Numbered from the stretch's first letter, positions 36,023 to 45,978 are shown. The stretch: DNA of 64,000 bases from Viridibacillus arvi (GCF_001274945.1 NZ_LILB01000009.1:124001-188000), one strand, 5' to 3'. The notes: generated by a model from the letters alone, not told the origin. Program-made: numbers and translations.

Positions 36023-36889
36023 TCACTCCATTATGATTGCCATTTGGCTTAATGGTTCGCCAAGGTTGTTTACTGCTTCAGCTAATGCTTTTGTATCGTC
36101 TTTAGTAAGTTCAGTGTATGAAATATAACCATCTTTTGTTTCATGTTTAGCTAACAAATCGTTAACTGCTTTAAATTTCTCTGTTAGGTTTTTAGCTAAT
36201 TCAGGATCTTTAGCTTCGATTTTACTTTCTAAAATAGTGAAGATTTTTTCGGCACCTTCAACGTTAGCTTTGAAGTCATATAAGTCAGTATGAGAAAAGA
36301 TTTCTTCCTCACCAGAAATTTTTGATGTAGAAACTTCGTTTAATAAATCGATTGCCCCGGTCATCATTAAATCAGGAGTTACTTCAACTGTTTCAACACG
36401 AGCGCGTAATTCTTTTGCATCTTTAAGTAGTTGATCGGCAGTTTTTTCGTAGCCTTTTGTTGTGTTTTCTTCCCATAATCCGTATTCAATTTTATGATAA
36501 CCGCTCCAGTCTTCTTTTCCCTGACCTTCTTCTTCAAGGTCAGCTAAACGAGCATCAATACGTGGATCAAGGTCACCGAAGCTTTCCGCGATTGGTTCAG
36601 AACGTTCGAAAAACATACGCGCGTTTGGATAAATGTTTTTTGCTTTATCAATATCGCCAGCTTTTACAGCGGCAACAAATTTTTCTGTTTCTGTTGTGAA
36701 TTGATCCATTTGATCAAGTGCGAATTCTTTATATGCATCTATTTCAGTCTGTAAATCAATTACTTCTGTATCGTTAGTTGTTGCTTCAGTTGATGAATTC
36801 TTAACAGAAGATTCTTCATCTGAGTTATTACATCCTGTTACGATAACGCTTCCTGCTAATAAAATGGCTAATAATGATTTTGACTTCAT
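36023..36889 (-). CDS. efeO: EfeO (M75/imelysin-type) iron-binding lipoprotein
   Basis: The 288-residue protein has a lipobox VTGC (Cys20) and an M75 imelysin-like helical domain with the HxxE motif HKIE (132-135) in a GYHKIEYGLWE segment. It has no cupredoxin domain, as in other Gram-positive EfeO/EfeM proteins. It would capture iron at the outer membrane face and pass it to EfeB/EfeU. It is the first gene of the operon, 41 nt behind a Fur box. Confidence 0.9.
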   Translation of the reverse strand: MKSKSLLAILLAGSVIVTGCNNSDEESSVKNSSTEATTNDTEVIDLQTEIDAYKEFALDQMDQFTTETEKFVAAVKAGDIDKAKNIYPNARMFFERSEPIAESFGDLDPRIDARLADLEEEGQGKEDWSGYHKIEYGLWEENTTKGYEKTADQLLKDAKELRARVETVEVTPDLMMTGAIDLLNEVSTSKISGEEEIFSHTDLYDFKANVEGAEKIFTILESKIEAKDPELAKNLTEKFKAVNDLLAKHETKDGYISYTELTKDDTKALAEAVNNLGEPLSQMAIIME

Positions 36890-36930
36890 TGATATCCTAC
36901 TCTCTGCGATTCGATTTTATATCTAAACTA

Positions 36931-36958
36931 ATGATAATCATTATCAGTGAAAAGTCAA
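36931..36958 (-). promoter_or_regulatory. Sigma-A promoter with overlapping Fur box, efeOBU operon
   Basis: On the minus strand TTGACT (36958-36953) and TATCAT (36936-36931) are 16 bp apart. A perfect 7-1-7 Fur box, TGATAAT-C-ATTATCA, occupies 36932-36946 and covers the -10. Iron-replete Fur should block transcription. Confidence 0.9.
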
Positions 36959-37082
36959 TGCTTTACAAGACAAAAAATTCTAGTTAATGGAATTAGTTTC
37001 CTTTTATAGCGGAAGTGTAACATTTGAAGAAGTGGAGTAGATATGATTTTTCTCACAATGTTACTTACAATATTTCTAATTA

Positions 37083-37115
37083 CAAAAAAACCTGCACCAA
37101 ATATTGGAGCAGGGG
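37083..37115 (-). terminator. Terminator of the methyltransferase gene
   Basis: On the minus strand CCTGCTCCAA...TTGGTGCAGG is followed by TTTTTTTGT. Confidence 0.85.
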
Positions 37116-37121
37116 AAATTG

Positions 37122-38282
37122 TTAGTCGAGATATTCCTTTAATTCTTTTTCTAAGAAAGGTTTTGCAGATAAAAATTTAGTAAAGGCATCATAGCGTTCC
37201 TTTTGAATAACGGTTGGCTTTTTACCTGTGAAGTATGCGCGAATTAATATATTTTTTGGTGTATTCTCCATATCGATAAATTCTAGCAGCTGTGTTTCGT
37301 AACCAACAAGTGTTAAAATCTCGGCACGAATAGAGTCTGTAGCTAGTGCAGCAAATCGCTCTTTTACTAAACCATGTTGAAGCATAATATCGAGTGGTGA
37401 AGATTGAATTTGAGTATTTAATTCATGTTGGCAGCAAGGAACACTTAAAATCACTTTCGCTCCCCATTTTACTGCGCGAGCTAATGCCATATCTGTAGCA
37501 ACATCACATGCATGTAAAGTAACAACCATATCGACAGCTGTTTCATCATTATAGTCATTAATATCACCTACCAAAAATTCAAGCTGGTCATATTCTAGAT
37601 CCTTGGCGATTTGCGCACAATGCTCAATGACTTCCTTCTTTAAATCTAAACCTGTTACACGAATATCTAGACCTTGCTCAATTTTTAAATAGTGATAAAG
37701 TGCAAAAGTTAAATAGGATTTACCTGATCCGAAATCGAGTATACGAATGGTACGGCCCTTTGGTAAATAGTCGAGTGAATCATGAATAAACTCGATAAAG
37801 CGGTTAATCTGTTTGAATTTATCATACTTTTGCTTTTTCACTTTACCATCAGTAGATTGCACCCCTAGGCGGATAAGGAATGGATAAACAGTGTCAGGAT
37901 CTAACAAGTAATTCTTTTTGCGATTATGTGAAAGGTCTACTGTTTTATTTGCTGTTTGTTCAACTTTCCAAAGTACTTTGTTTTTCTTGGAAAGTTGGAT
38001 TTGTATATTCTCACTAGTGAATTCTCCATGGAACTGACGGAATTGCTCAAATAGCTCATTAACTGTCATTTCAATAGAAGATAACGGTATATTTTCATGC
38101 TTTAAAATACGTTCATATTGATATTCAAGTTGAATATGATAAATACCTTTTAGTTCAATTGGCTTTAATTTAATACGTTTAATTTCATTTGATTTTGTAC
38201 GTGGCTGGCTAATTGTAGCAGCTACTAATTCTTTATTTAACAATCGTTGCAATAACGCTTGTGTCATTTCTTGATAATCCAT
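37122..38282 (-). CDS. Class I SAM-dependent methyltransferase
   Basis: The 386-residue protein has a roughly 165-residue N-terminal region of unknown fold and a Rossmann methyltransferase domain. Motif I is ILDFGSGKSYLTFAL (about 180-195), and VTLHACDVATD and SVPCCQHELN follow. The PCCQHE motif is characteristic of the Methyltransf_32 family, related to RNA- and protein-modifying enzymes. The substrate is unknown. GGCGAG lies before ATG 38282. It stands alone between the efe and nhaC units. Confidence 0.8.
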   Translation of the reverse strand: MDYQEMTQALLQRLLNKELVAATISQPRTKSNEIKRIKLKPIELKGIYHIQLEYQYERILKHENIPLSSIEMTVNELFEQFRQFHGEFTSENIQIQLSKKNKVLWKVEQTANKTVDLSHNRKKNYLLDPDTVYPFLIRLGVQSTDGKVKKQKYDKFKQINRFIEFIHDSLDYLPKGRTIRILDFGSGKSYLTFALYHYLKIEQGLDIRVTGLDLKKEVIEHCAQIAKDLEYDQLEFLVGDINDYNDETAVDMVVTLHACDVATDMALARAVKWGAKVILSVPCCQHELNTQIQSSPLDIMLQHGLVKERFAALATDSIRAEILTLVGYETQLLEFIDMENTPKNILIRAYFTGKKPTVIQKERYDAFTKFLSAKPFLEKELKEYLD

Positions 38283-38366
38283 TGTTACTCGCCTTCTTTA
38301 TTGTTTAATAGTTGGCATTAGTGTACCATAATTCGCCCTCATCAAAGAATAAAAGAAGTTGAGTAA

Positions 38367-39752
38367 TTATTTTTCATCAATGTATGAAAGTGTTTTGCCC
38401 GTCCAACCAAATACGATTGTTAAGATAGGTGATAACAAACAGAAGAAGGCAAATGGCAAGTACGCCCAAGTTGAAACACCTAATACATTGGTGATGAAAA
38501 TACCACATACACTCCAAGGAACGAGTGGGTTTACAACGGTACCCGCATCTTCCATTACACGTGCAAGGTTTTTACTTTTCAAGCCAACCTTTTTGAACTG
38601 TGCTTGGAATGCTTCACCTGTTAATAGAATTGATAAGTATTGTTCACCAATTAATGTGTTAATACCGATTGCTGTAACGGCTGCACCTGTAATAACAGAA
38701 CCAGTACTTTTAAAGAAGCTTTCTACTTTTGATAATAGTGCTTGCACGATACCAAGAGTGAATAACAAGCCACCCATACTAAGTGCTAAAAGGACAAGTC
38801 CGATTGTGAACATCATGCTATTAATTCCGCCACGTGACAGTAGGGAATCAATGTCTTCAATACCTGTAGTAGATTTGAAGCCGTTAAATAAAATATCCAT
38901 TACTTCACTAAATCCAAATTGTGTATGGAAATAAGAAACGATAATAGCTGAAATAGAGCTAACTGCTAATGTTAAAATAGCTGGTGTTTTTTTCAAAGTG
39001 AACATGATTAGAACAACTAATGGAATGAGCGTGTACCAATGCACCATACCTGTTTGTAACAAACCGTTTTGGAATGCATCAATTTTGTCTGCGTGTTGTA
39101 ATTCTTTGTTCGGCGAAATCACACCGTAAACAATTAATGATATGAAAAATGCAGGGATTGTCGTCCATCCCATATTTTTAATGTGTTCAAATAAGTCTAC
39201 ACCGACAATGGCAGATGAAAGGTTCGTCGTATCAGATAAAGGTGACATCTTATCACCAAAAAAAGCACCTGAAACGATAGCACCGGCAGTGATCGCTAAG
39301 GAGATATCCATTGCGCTAGCCATGCCGATAAATGCAACTCCCACTGTTGCAGTAGTAGTGAGTGAACTACCAATCGCAACACCAACAATACAAGTAACAA
39401 GAAATACAACTGCATAAAAGAAATGTGGTGTAATAGTTTGGAAGCCTAAGTAAATCATTGTCGGGATGGTACCACCCATCATCCAACTACTAATCAAAAT
39501 ACCGATAAAGAAGAAGATGAAAATGGCGCTTAACCCTGCTCTAGAACCCTCGACTAGACCTTCTTCTAGTTGTTTATAAGAAACTTTTTTGATTAAGCCG
39601 TAAGCGATTAATAATAAAATACTCATAATAATTGGCATATGAGGTACTGCATCAAATTTAGCAATACTAATCCCCATTGTGGCAATAATGATGCCTACGA
39701 GAAGTAATGCTTCAAAAAAAGATGGTGTAATTTTAGATTGAATACGAAACAT
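38367..39752 (-). CDS. NhaC-family secondary transporter, predicted tyrosine carrier
   Basis: The 461-residue protein has about twelve transmembrane helices. NhaC/YheL-type motifs include SGAFFGDKMSPLSDTTNLSSAI and the C-terminal LVPWSVCGIFI. The family is named for Na+/H+ antiport, but several members move amino or organic acids. The start ATG 39752 has TAGGAGGA 5 nt upstream; the longer open frame is translated T-box leader. Regulation by a T-box whose specifier reads UAC argues that the true substrate is tyrosine or a precursor. The family call is firm; the substrate is inference. Confidence 0.85.
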   Translation of the reverse strand: MFRIQSKITPSFFEALLLVGIIIATMGISIAKFDAVPHMPIIMSILLLIAYGLIKKVSYKQLEEGLVEGSRAGLSAIFIFFFIGILISSWMMGGTIPTMIYLGFQTITPHFFYAVVFLVTCIVGVAIGSSLTTTATVGVAFIGMASAMDISLAITAGAIVSGAFFGDKMSPLSDTTNLSSAIVGVDLFEHIKNMGWTTIPAFFISLIVYGVISPNKELQHADKIDAFQNGLLQTGMVHWYTLIPLVVLIMFTLKKTPAILTLAVSSISAIIVSYFHTQFGFSEVMDILFNGFKSTTGIEDIDSLLSRGGINSMMFTIGLVLLALSMGGLLFTLGIVQALLSKVESFFKSTGSVITGAAVTAIGINTLIGEQYLSILLTGEAFQAQFKKVGLKSKNLARVMEDAGTVVNPLVPWSVCGIFITNVLGVSTWAYLPFAFFCLLSPILTIVFGWTGKTLSYIDEK

Positions 39753-39780
39753 GGAAATCCTCCTATATATTAAAATGGCA

Positions 39781-40016
39781 TAAAAAAATCCTTCTATCCC
39801 TATAAAAAGGGACGAAGGAGAACTCCGCGGTACCACCCTAATTGTTGAATAATTATATCCAACCACTTCATTAAAACGAGTATCTAATGGTGTAATTCAT
39901 CTATTGTACAGACCTAAGTTTGCACCAAATACTTAGTCTCTAATTGCTGTCTGTAAAATAACTACTATGTCCATCACTCGGGATATATACTTTGTCGCTT
40001 CAACGCATTGAAGTTA
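39781..40016 (-). promoter_or_regulatory. T-box riboswitch leader of the nhaC-family gene (specifier UAC, tyrosine)
   Basis: The minus strand contains the T-box AGGGTGGTACCGCGG (39826-39840) and a strong terminator just after it (TCCTTCGTCCCT...AGGGATAGAAGGA, then T7, 39781-39821). Stem I features include AGTAG, an AGAGA bulge and a TGGTGC loop between CTAAGT and ACTTAG arms. The specifier loop after GAAT reads TAC followed by ACC (plus-strand 39892-39894). The same register in the proS leader gives CCU, which supports the reading. Confidence 0.88.
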
Positions 40017-40022
40017 ATAAAG

Positions 40023-40050
40023 ATTCTACCATGTTTGAGTATATAGTCAA
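40023..40050 (-). promoter_or_regulatory. Sigma-A promoter of the nhaC-family T-box transcript
   Basis: On the minus strand TTGACT (40050-40045) and TAGAAT (40028-40023) are 16 bp apart, just upstream of stem I. Confidence 0.75.
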
Positions 40051-40150
40051 TAGATTTGACTTAAATATATTATTTGAAACAGTATTTTTATATCTTAATT
40101 AGAAAGAAAGTTTGTTGATAGTGTATATCTAGGTATACATAAATTACCCA

Positions 40151-40185
40151 TAAAAAAACTATCGGCAAATTGACGCCGATAGTGG
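40151..40185 (-). terminator. Terminator of the chemoreceptor gene
   Basis: On the minus strand ACTATCGGC...GCCGATAGT is followed by TTTTTTTA. Confidence 0.87.
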
Positions 40186-40198
40186 AGAAGATTATAGA

Positions 40199-41668
40199 TT
40201 ATGCTTTTATTGAATTTGCCACTTCATATGTTTGGTTAACATAACTAGCTATTTGATCTTGTTCCTCAGTTAAGTTCACTAAGGTCGCATTTAGCTCTTC
40301 GAGAGCTGCTGTACTTTCTTCAATAACAGCGGCAAACTCAGTAGTACTTTGTTGAATAGTTTCGGAATTGCCTTCTATTTGCGCCATACTAGTCAATAGT
40401 TGGTCCATTTGTTTTTGCAATGTATCCATAGTTTGATGTAGCTCATTAAAGGCAGTTGAAGAGTGTTCAGCCTCTGATACCTGCTTGTATATTTTATTCA
40501 TTCCATCTTCTAATTTAATGAGAGTTACTTCATTATATTCATTAACGTTACGTAAGTTTGAATCAATTTTCACGAGTGTTTCATCCGTTACACTAGCAAG
40601 TTTACGAATTTCATCTGCTACGACAGCAAAACCTTTCCCATGTTCACCAGCACGAGCTGCTTCAATGGATGCATTTAATGCTAGTAAATTAGTTTGCTCT
40701 GTAATTTGACGAATGGATACTGTAAAGGTATTTGTTTCAGATATTTTTTCTGTTAAATCTTTGAAAGCCATACTTAAATCGATAAAGAACTTAGTAAAGT
40801 CATCTATATCATTTTTCATGACTTGCATCCGTGTAGCACCATTCGTTGCTTGGGTACCCGCCTGGCTGGATTGTTGCACAGCCTCTTTCAGTGAAGTAGA
40901 AACACTACGGATTGTCTGTGCTGTAGCTTCTGAGTTTAGTACGATATCTGAAATTCGATCAGCTTGTTGCTCCGAACCTGCGCTAATCTCGTTAACGGCG
41001 ATCAGCATCTCTCGTTGTGCAGCTGTAGCACTGTTAGTATTCTGTGTAATGCTTTGAAGATTTGTTGTGATCGTTTGAACTGAAGAAGAAAGTTTGTCCA
41101 TTAACAAAGTTTCTTGATGAGATTTCGCTTCTAATTGTTCATATAGTTTCGCGTTATTATTTGCGTTGTGAGTATTCTGATGAATTTGTAAAAAGATTGC
41201 AATACCCGATAGGAAGTGCACAAGTAATAAGTTTTTATATTGTCCAGACATCATATCCACTTGTCCAAAATATCTTTGGTTAAAAAACATCGAAATCGCG
41301 CTTAAAAGGTAACCAAAGATCAGAAGCTTTTTACTTGAATGAATACTAGATACCATTAATAAGAAAAAAGATAATGCTATAGAACCCAATGTGCTAACGC
41401 CTTCACCAAGTATTGAACCCATAATAGTGAAGAAAACCATTAACAGAATGAAGTACGGAAAGAAACGTTCGAAAATAGCTAATTTACGTTCAATAAGAAA
41501 AGAAATTAATACGAGTGTAAAAATACTACCTATCACAAGTTTGACCATTGGGTGCGAGTCGAAAAGTAATTGTGCTAAAAAACCTATGCCTGAAGCGATG
41601 ATTGTTACTAGGAAAATAAAAAAGTTCTTTCTCTTCCAATCTTCTTTAGATAATAATTGCATGTTCAT
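40199..41668 (-). CDS. Methyl-accepting chemotaxis protein with membrane-embedded sensor
   Basis: The 489-residue receptor has about six transmembrane helices in residues 15-165 with only short loops, so there is no classical extracellular sensing domain and no HAMP. The cytosolic signalling region has the conserved hairpin tip [19 protein letters not shown] and [14 protein letters not shown]-terminal CheR-tethering pentapeptide is absent. AAGGAGGT lies 8 nt before ATG 41668. It probably senses a membrane-linked or internal cue such as energy state or a lipophilic ligand. Confidence 0.87.
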   Translation of the reverse strand: MNMQLLSKEDWKRKNFFIFLVTIIASGIGFLAQLLFDSHPMVKLVIGSIFTLVLISFLIERKLAIFERFFPYFILLMVFFTIMGSILGEGVSTLGSIALSFFLLMVSSIHSSKKLLIFGYLLSAISMFFNQRYFGQVDMMSGQYKNLLLVHFLSGIAIFLQIHQNTHNANNNAKLYEQLEAKSHQETLLMDKLSSSVQTITTNLQSITQNTNSATAAQREMLIAVNEISAGSEQQADRISDIVLNSEATAQTIRSVSTSLKEAVQQSSQAGTQATNGATRMQVMKNDIDDFTKFFIDLSMAFKDLTEKISETNTFTVSIRQITEQTNLLALNASIEAARAGEHGKGFAVVADEIRKLASVTDETLVKIDSNLRNVNEYNEVTLIKLEDGMNKIYKQVSEAEHSSTAFNELHQTMDTLQKQMDQLLTSMAQIEGNSETIQQSTTEFAAVIEESTAALEELNATLVNLTEEQDQIASYVNQTYEVANSIKA

Positions 41669-41908
41669 AGGAAAGGACCTCCTTAAGTGAATTATTTTTT
41701 AATTTTTGTAGATAGGTATATGGTATCTTTATTGTTGGTGTTTTATGAAACTTATTAACTAATAATAATGTAGAGAACAAAAGATTACTATACTTTATTG
41801 GAAAAAATGATAATAACTAATAAACTCTACCATTTTAATGAGTTAATTAATCAGAATTTTGTGATAAAATAACAGGAGATAATACTTCGAACAAAGGGGG
41901 CTTGTTTT

Positions 41909-43540
41909 ATGTTATTACATAAGACTGTTGGAGAAGTTTTACGCAATACAATGGAAGCGTTTCCGAATAATGAGGCATACGTGTATCCGGAAAATAATGT
42001 GAGAAAAACTTATGCAGAATTTAATCACGAAACAGATGAATTAGCGAAAGCCTTTATCGGCATGGGTATTGCAAAAGGGGAGCATATTGCCATTTGGTCG
42101 GATAATAAGAGAGAATGGCTACTAAGTCAGTTTGCATCAGGGAAAATGGGAGCTGTTCTTGTAACAGTAAACACGAATTATCAAGAAAAAGAACTTGAAT
42201 ATTTGCTACAGCAATCGGACTCAACGACATTAATTTTAGGAGAAGAATTTAAAGGTACTTCTTATATTAATATCATCCAAAAAATATGTCCGGAACTAAT
42301 GAACTCTAAAAAAGGTGATATTCAATCAGAGAAATTACCACAATTCAAACGTGTAATAGTTATGAGTGAAAATGATTATCCGGGCATTTATAAATGGAGT
42401 GAACTCGTAGAATTTGCTGAGCAAGTGACTAATGAAGAATTAGAAGACCGTTTTCAATCTCTGGATCCAGGTGATGTTATTAATATTCAATACACATCAG
42501 GCACAACAGGTTTTCCGAAAGGGGTCATGTTAACACATAATAATGTTGTTAATAATGCTCAGCTAGTTGGAGAGTATATTCACTTAACGGAGCATGATCG
42601 TTTGTGCATCCCAGTACCATTCTTCCACTGCTTTGGTTGTGTGATGAGTACATTAGCTTCTGTATTACGTGGTGCCACAATGGTCGTATTGAAACAATTT
42701 GAACCGGGTTTAGTGTTACAAACCGTTCAAGATGAAAAGTGCACAGCTTTACAAGGGGTACCTACAATGTTTATCGCAGAACTAAATCATCCTGGCTTTG
42801 GGAAATTTGAATTATCTTCCCTACGTACAGGGATTATGGCGGGGTCAATTTGTCCAATTGAGGTAATGAAAAAGGTCATTAACGATATGGGTGCTCGTGA
42901 AATTACGATTTGCTATGGTCAAACAGAATCTTCACCAGTTATTACACAAACAAGCACGGACGATTTGATTGAAAAGCGTGTATCTACAGTTGGTAAACCA
43001 CATCCGAATGTAGAGGTAAAGATTATTGATCCAGTGACTGGAGATGAAGTGAAAGATGGTACACCGGGTGAATTATGTGCTCGTGGTTATTTAATCATGA
43101 AGGGTTATTATAATAATCCAGAAGCTACACATGCCGCAATTGATCATGAAGGTTGGCTTCATACAGGAGATATCGCAGTTATGGATGAGGATGGTTATAT
43201 CGATATTACGGGGAGGATTAAGGACATGGTGATTCGTGGCGGTGAAAATATTTATCCACGTGAAGTGGAAGAATTTTTATATGAGCATCCACAAATACAA
43301 GATGTTCAAGTTGTCGGAATACCGGATGAAAAATACGGGGAAGAACTAATGGCTTGGGTCATATTGAAAGAGGGGGCATCTGTCACGGAAGAGGAGCTTA
43401 GAGCATATTGTAAAGGGAAGATCTCCTATCATAAAATTCCGAAGTATATTCAGTTTACAGATGAATATCCAATGACAGCATCAGGGAAAATTCAGAAGTT
43501 TAGATTAAGAGAATTATCGCAAGCACACCTAGTTAAGTGA
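41909..43540 (+). CDS. Acyl-CoA synthetase, AMP-forming (YngI/FadD-like)
   Basis: The 543-residue ANL-superfamily enzyme has the P-loop YTSGTTGFPKGVMLTH (about 199-214), the GYYNNPEAT region, the adenylate-binding HTGDIA and DITGRIKDMVIRGGENIYP, and the C-terminal lysine in TASGKIQKF. It activates a carboxylic acid, most likely a medium- or long-chain fatty acid, to its CoA thioester. AAAGGGGGC precedes ATG. No beta-oxidation genes sit beside it, so chain length cannot be inferred from context. Confidence 0.87.
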   Translation: MLLHKTVGEVLRNTMEAFPNNEAYVYPENNVRKTYAEFNHETDELAKAFIGMGIAKGEHIAIWSDNKREWLLSQFASGKMGAVLVTVNTNYQEKELEYLLQQSDSTTLILGEEFKGTSYINIIQKICPELMNSKKGDIQSEKLPQFKRVIVMSENDYPGIYKWSELVEFAEQVTNEELEDRFQSLDPGDVINIQYTSGTTGFPKGVMLTHNNVVNNAQLVGEYIHLTEHDRLCIPVPFFHCFGCVMSTLASVLRGATMVVLKQFEPGLVLQTVQDEKCTALQGVPTMFIAELNHPGFGKFELSSLRTGIMAGSICPIEVMKKVINDMGAREITICYGQTESSPVITQTSTDDLIEKRVSTVGKPHPNVEVKIIDPVTGDEVKDGTPGELCARGYLIMKGYYNNPEATHAAIDHEGWLHTGDIAVMDEDGYIDITGRIKDMVIRGGENIYPREVEEFLYEHPQIQDVQVVGIPDEKYGEELMAWVILKEGASVTEEELRAYCKGKISYHKIPKYIQFTDEYPMTASGKIQKFRLRELSQAHLVK

Positions 43541-43719
43541 GTTGTTATGAGAGCAAGTTAAATGCTGAAGATTTGTATATTTCGTTCGCGCTTTTAGTAA
43601 TTTAATAGATGAGAAATGTTGGCGCGTTATGAATAAATATACTACCCTAGTTACTTATGCTAGGATAATCATGATAAAATGGCTATATCATATAGGTGAA
43701 GGGAAGAGTGAGATTTATC

Positions 43720-45207
43720 ATGTCTGATAATACGTATCAACTCATTGCAATCGTTATTTATATGATTGCAATGTTAGTAATCGGCTGGTATGCATTTAGG
43801 CGTACAACTAATTTGACAGATTATATGCTCGGTGGGCGTTCATTAGGGCCAGCAGTCACAGCATTAAGTGCTGGAGCAGCAGATATGTCGGGTTGGTTAT
43901 TAATGGGGCTACCAGGTGCGATTTATGCAAGTGGATTAATAGAGGCTTGGATTGCCGTTGGTTTAACTGTAGGAGCATATTTAAACTGGATGTTTGTTGC
44001 ACCACGTTTACGTATGTACACACAAGTATCAAACAATTCAATTACAATTCCAAGCTATTTAGATAACCGCTTAAGAGATAAAACGAAGTTACTTCGCATT
44101 GCTTCAGGTTTAATTATTCTTGTATTCTTTACTTTCTACGTTTCTTCAGGAATGGTTGCAGGTGGCGTATTTTTCGAGAGTTCGTTTGGATATGATTATC
44201 ATACGGGTCTATTAATTTCATCTGGTGTTGTAATAGCATATACACTATTTGGAGGATTTTTAGCTGTTAGTTATACAGACTTTATTCAAGGATTAGTCAT
44301 GTTTTTAGCCCTTATAATTGTTCCGATTTTCGGTTTATTCTTAACAGGTGGAATTGGAGAAACTGTAGATTCAATTAAAGAAGTTGATCCGAAATTATTA
44401 AGTTTATTTGCTGGTACAACGATTACAGGAATTATTTCTACAGTGGCATGGGGGCTAGGTTATTTTGGTCAGCCGCATATTATCGTTCGTTTTATGGCTA
44501 TTAAGAGTGTTAAGGAAACAAAGCAAGCTCGTAGAATCGGAATAAGCTGGATGTTATTAAGTTTATTTGGTGCTATTGCAACAGCGCTTGTTGGTGTTGC
44601 CTATTACCAACAAAATGCAGGAGTATTAAAAAATCCTGAAACAGTATTTATTGTTTTAGGGCAAATTTTATTCCACCCATTCATTGCGGGTATTATGCTT
44701 GCTGCTATTTTAGCCGCAATAATGAGTACGATTTCATCTCAATTAATTGTAACGTCATCTGCATTAGTGGAAGACATTTATAAAGCTGTATTTAAATCAA
44801 ATGCTTCAGATAAACAATATGTATTTTTAGGACGTATGGCGGTACTTTTAGTATCTATTTTGGCTATGGCTTTAGCTTGGAAACAGGATAACAAAATTTT
44901 AGATTTAGTGTCCTTTGCTTGGGCAGGTTTTGGTTCAGCATTTGGCCCTATTATTTTATTGACATTATACTGGAGAAAGGTCACAAACTGGGGTGCTTTA
45001 GCTGGTATGGTAACTGGCGCAATGACAGCTTACGTTTGGGGCTCAAATGAAAAGCTTCATGCAGCTATGTACGAAATCGTACCAGGATTTATCATCTGTC
45101 TATTCGTAGCGGTTGTTGTTAGTTTATTAACGTATAAACCTAATAAAGAAATTGAAGAAGAGTTTGATAGAACAATAGAGTTATTGAAAGAAGAACAAGA
45201 AGGCTAA
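43720..45207 (+). CDS. putP: Sodium/proline symporter (PutP/OpuE, SSS family)
   Basis: A 495-residue sodium:solute symporter with about thirteen helices. Family landmarks are YMLGGRSLGPAVTALSAGAADMSGWLLMGLPGA near the N-terminus and the central WGLGYFGQPHIIVRFMAIKS. These are diagnostic of proline carriers of the PutP/OpuE type. ATG 43720 gives the canonical N-terminus; GTG 43696 is an unlikely longer start. Use for nutrition (PutP) or osmoprotection (OpuE) cannot be separated here. Confidence 0.9.
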   Translation: MSDNTYQLIAIVIYMIAMLVIGWYAFRRTTNLTDYMLGGRSLGPAVTALSAGAADMSGWLLMGLPGAIYASGLIEAWIAVGLTVGAYLNWMFVAPRLRMYTQVSNNSITIPSYLDNRLRDKTKLLRIASGLIILVFFTFYVSSGMVAGGVFFESSFGYDYHTGLLISSGVVIAYTLFGGFLAVSYTDFIQGLVMFLALIIVPIFGLFLTGGIGETVDSIKEVDPKLLSLFAGTTITGIISTVAWGLGYFGQPHIIVRFMAIKSVKETKQARRIGISWMLLSLFGAIATALVGVAYYQQNAGVLKNPETVFIVLGQILFHPFIAGIMLAAILAAIMSTISSQLIVTSSALVEDIYKAVFKSNASDKQYVFLGRMAVLLVSILAMALAWKQDNKILDLVSFAWAGFGSAFGPIILLTLYWRKVTNWGALAGMVTGAMTAYVWGSNEKLHAAMYEIVPGFIICLFVAVVVSLLTYKPNKEIEEEFDRTIELLKEEQEG

Positions 45208-45217
45208 TCATTCTTGT

Positions 45218-45265
45218 GTCCGTAGTTGGCTATGCTTGCATACACACAGCTACGGACTTTTCTAT
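45218..45265 (+). terminator. Terminator of the proline symporter gene
   Basis: GTCCGTAG...CTACGGAC with an extended inner stem is followed by TTTTCTAT. Confidence 0.8.
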
Positions 45266-45285
45266 ATACATAAGGGGTGATAGGG

Positions 45286-45978
45286 ATGTTTGAATTAGAT
45301 CATGTCGTATATTTCACAACAAAAAATCCACAGCAGGTAGTCGAACAGGAAAAAATTGAAGGTTTGCATCCTGTTGAAGGTGGGCAGCATTTGGATTGGG
45401 GAACGTATAATGCACTATTTTATACAAAGAATAGTTATATCGAATGGTTGGCTGTAGAACATGAAAATATAGCAGAACAATCAACTCAGCCTTTAGTGAA
45501 ACAACTTTTATATGATATTGTCGATGGTGAAGGTTTTGCATCATTATGCCTACGTTCAAACGATTTAGAAAAGAAGAATCGCTATTTTCAAAAAATGGGA
45601 TATCGTACATCGGGTATTATCCCTGCTGAGAGAAGAACGTCCAATGGCGGCTTGCGCAAGTGGAAAATGCTTTTCATTGATCATAAAATTGACCATACTT
45701 TACCTTATCCATTTTTTATACAGTGGGAGCAGACAGATGAAGAACGATATTCGTCATTAAGAGAAGATGGAACAGTCAAACCAGAAAATGAAGAATTGAC
45801 GATTAAGCGCTGTATCTTCCATGTGAAAAATGTAGAAGAGAAGCTTATTCATTGGTCAAGATTATTATCGTTATCTACAAAGGGGAATACATTGAAACTT
45901 GGGAATACAGTATTTGTTTTTGAGGAAAAACATGATAGTAAGGAACGATTGCATACAATCGAAATTACAAAAGGTTGA
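45286..45978 (+). CDS. VOC superfamily glyoxalase-like protein
   Basis: The 230-residue protein begins FELDHVVYFT, the first strand of a glyoxalase-like (PF13468-type) module, and contains a second half-module (KRCIFHVKNVEEKLIHW). Possible metal residues are His5 of the DH pair and a glutamate of YIEWLAVE. The metal set is incomplete to the eye, so enzymatic activity is uncertain. AAGGGGTGAT precedes ATG 45286. It is a single gene between a terminator and hflX. Confidence 0.72.
   Translation: MFELDHVVYFTTKNPQQVVEQEKIEGLHPVEGGQHLDWGTYNALFYTKNSYIEWLAVEHENIAEQSTQPLVKQLLYDIVDGEGFASLCLRSNDLEKKNRYFQKMGYRTSGIIPAERRTSNGGLRKWKMLFIDHKIDHTLPYPFFIQWEQTDEERYSSLREDGTVKPENEELTIKRCIFHVKNVEEKLIHWSRLLSLSTKGNTLKLGNTVFVFEEKHDSKERLHTIEITKG

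Noticed and set aside
37045-37180. Plus-strand ATG frame (MIFLTMLLTIFL...) before the methyltransferase terminator
   Set aside because: It would translate through the minus-strand terminator hairpin and into the antisense of the methyltransferase; a chance frame.
38359-38934. 191-codon plus-strand frame opposite the nhaC-family gene
   Set aside because: It is fully antisense to a well-supported transporter, lacks a ribosome site and its composition mirrors the complementary codons.
39753-39866. N-terminal extension of the nhaC-family protein (MVGYNYSTIRVV...)
   Set aside because: These codons are the T-box and terminator sequence; the real start at 39752 has a strong ribosome site.
40075-40100. 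TGAAAC as a possible second ECF promoter
   Set aside because: No CGTA or CGTC element follows at 15-17 bp.
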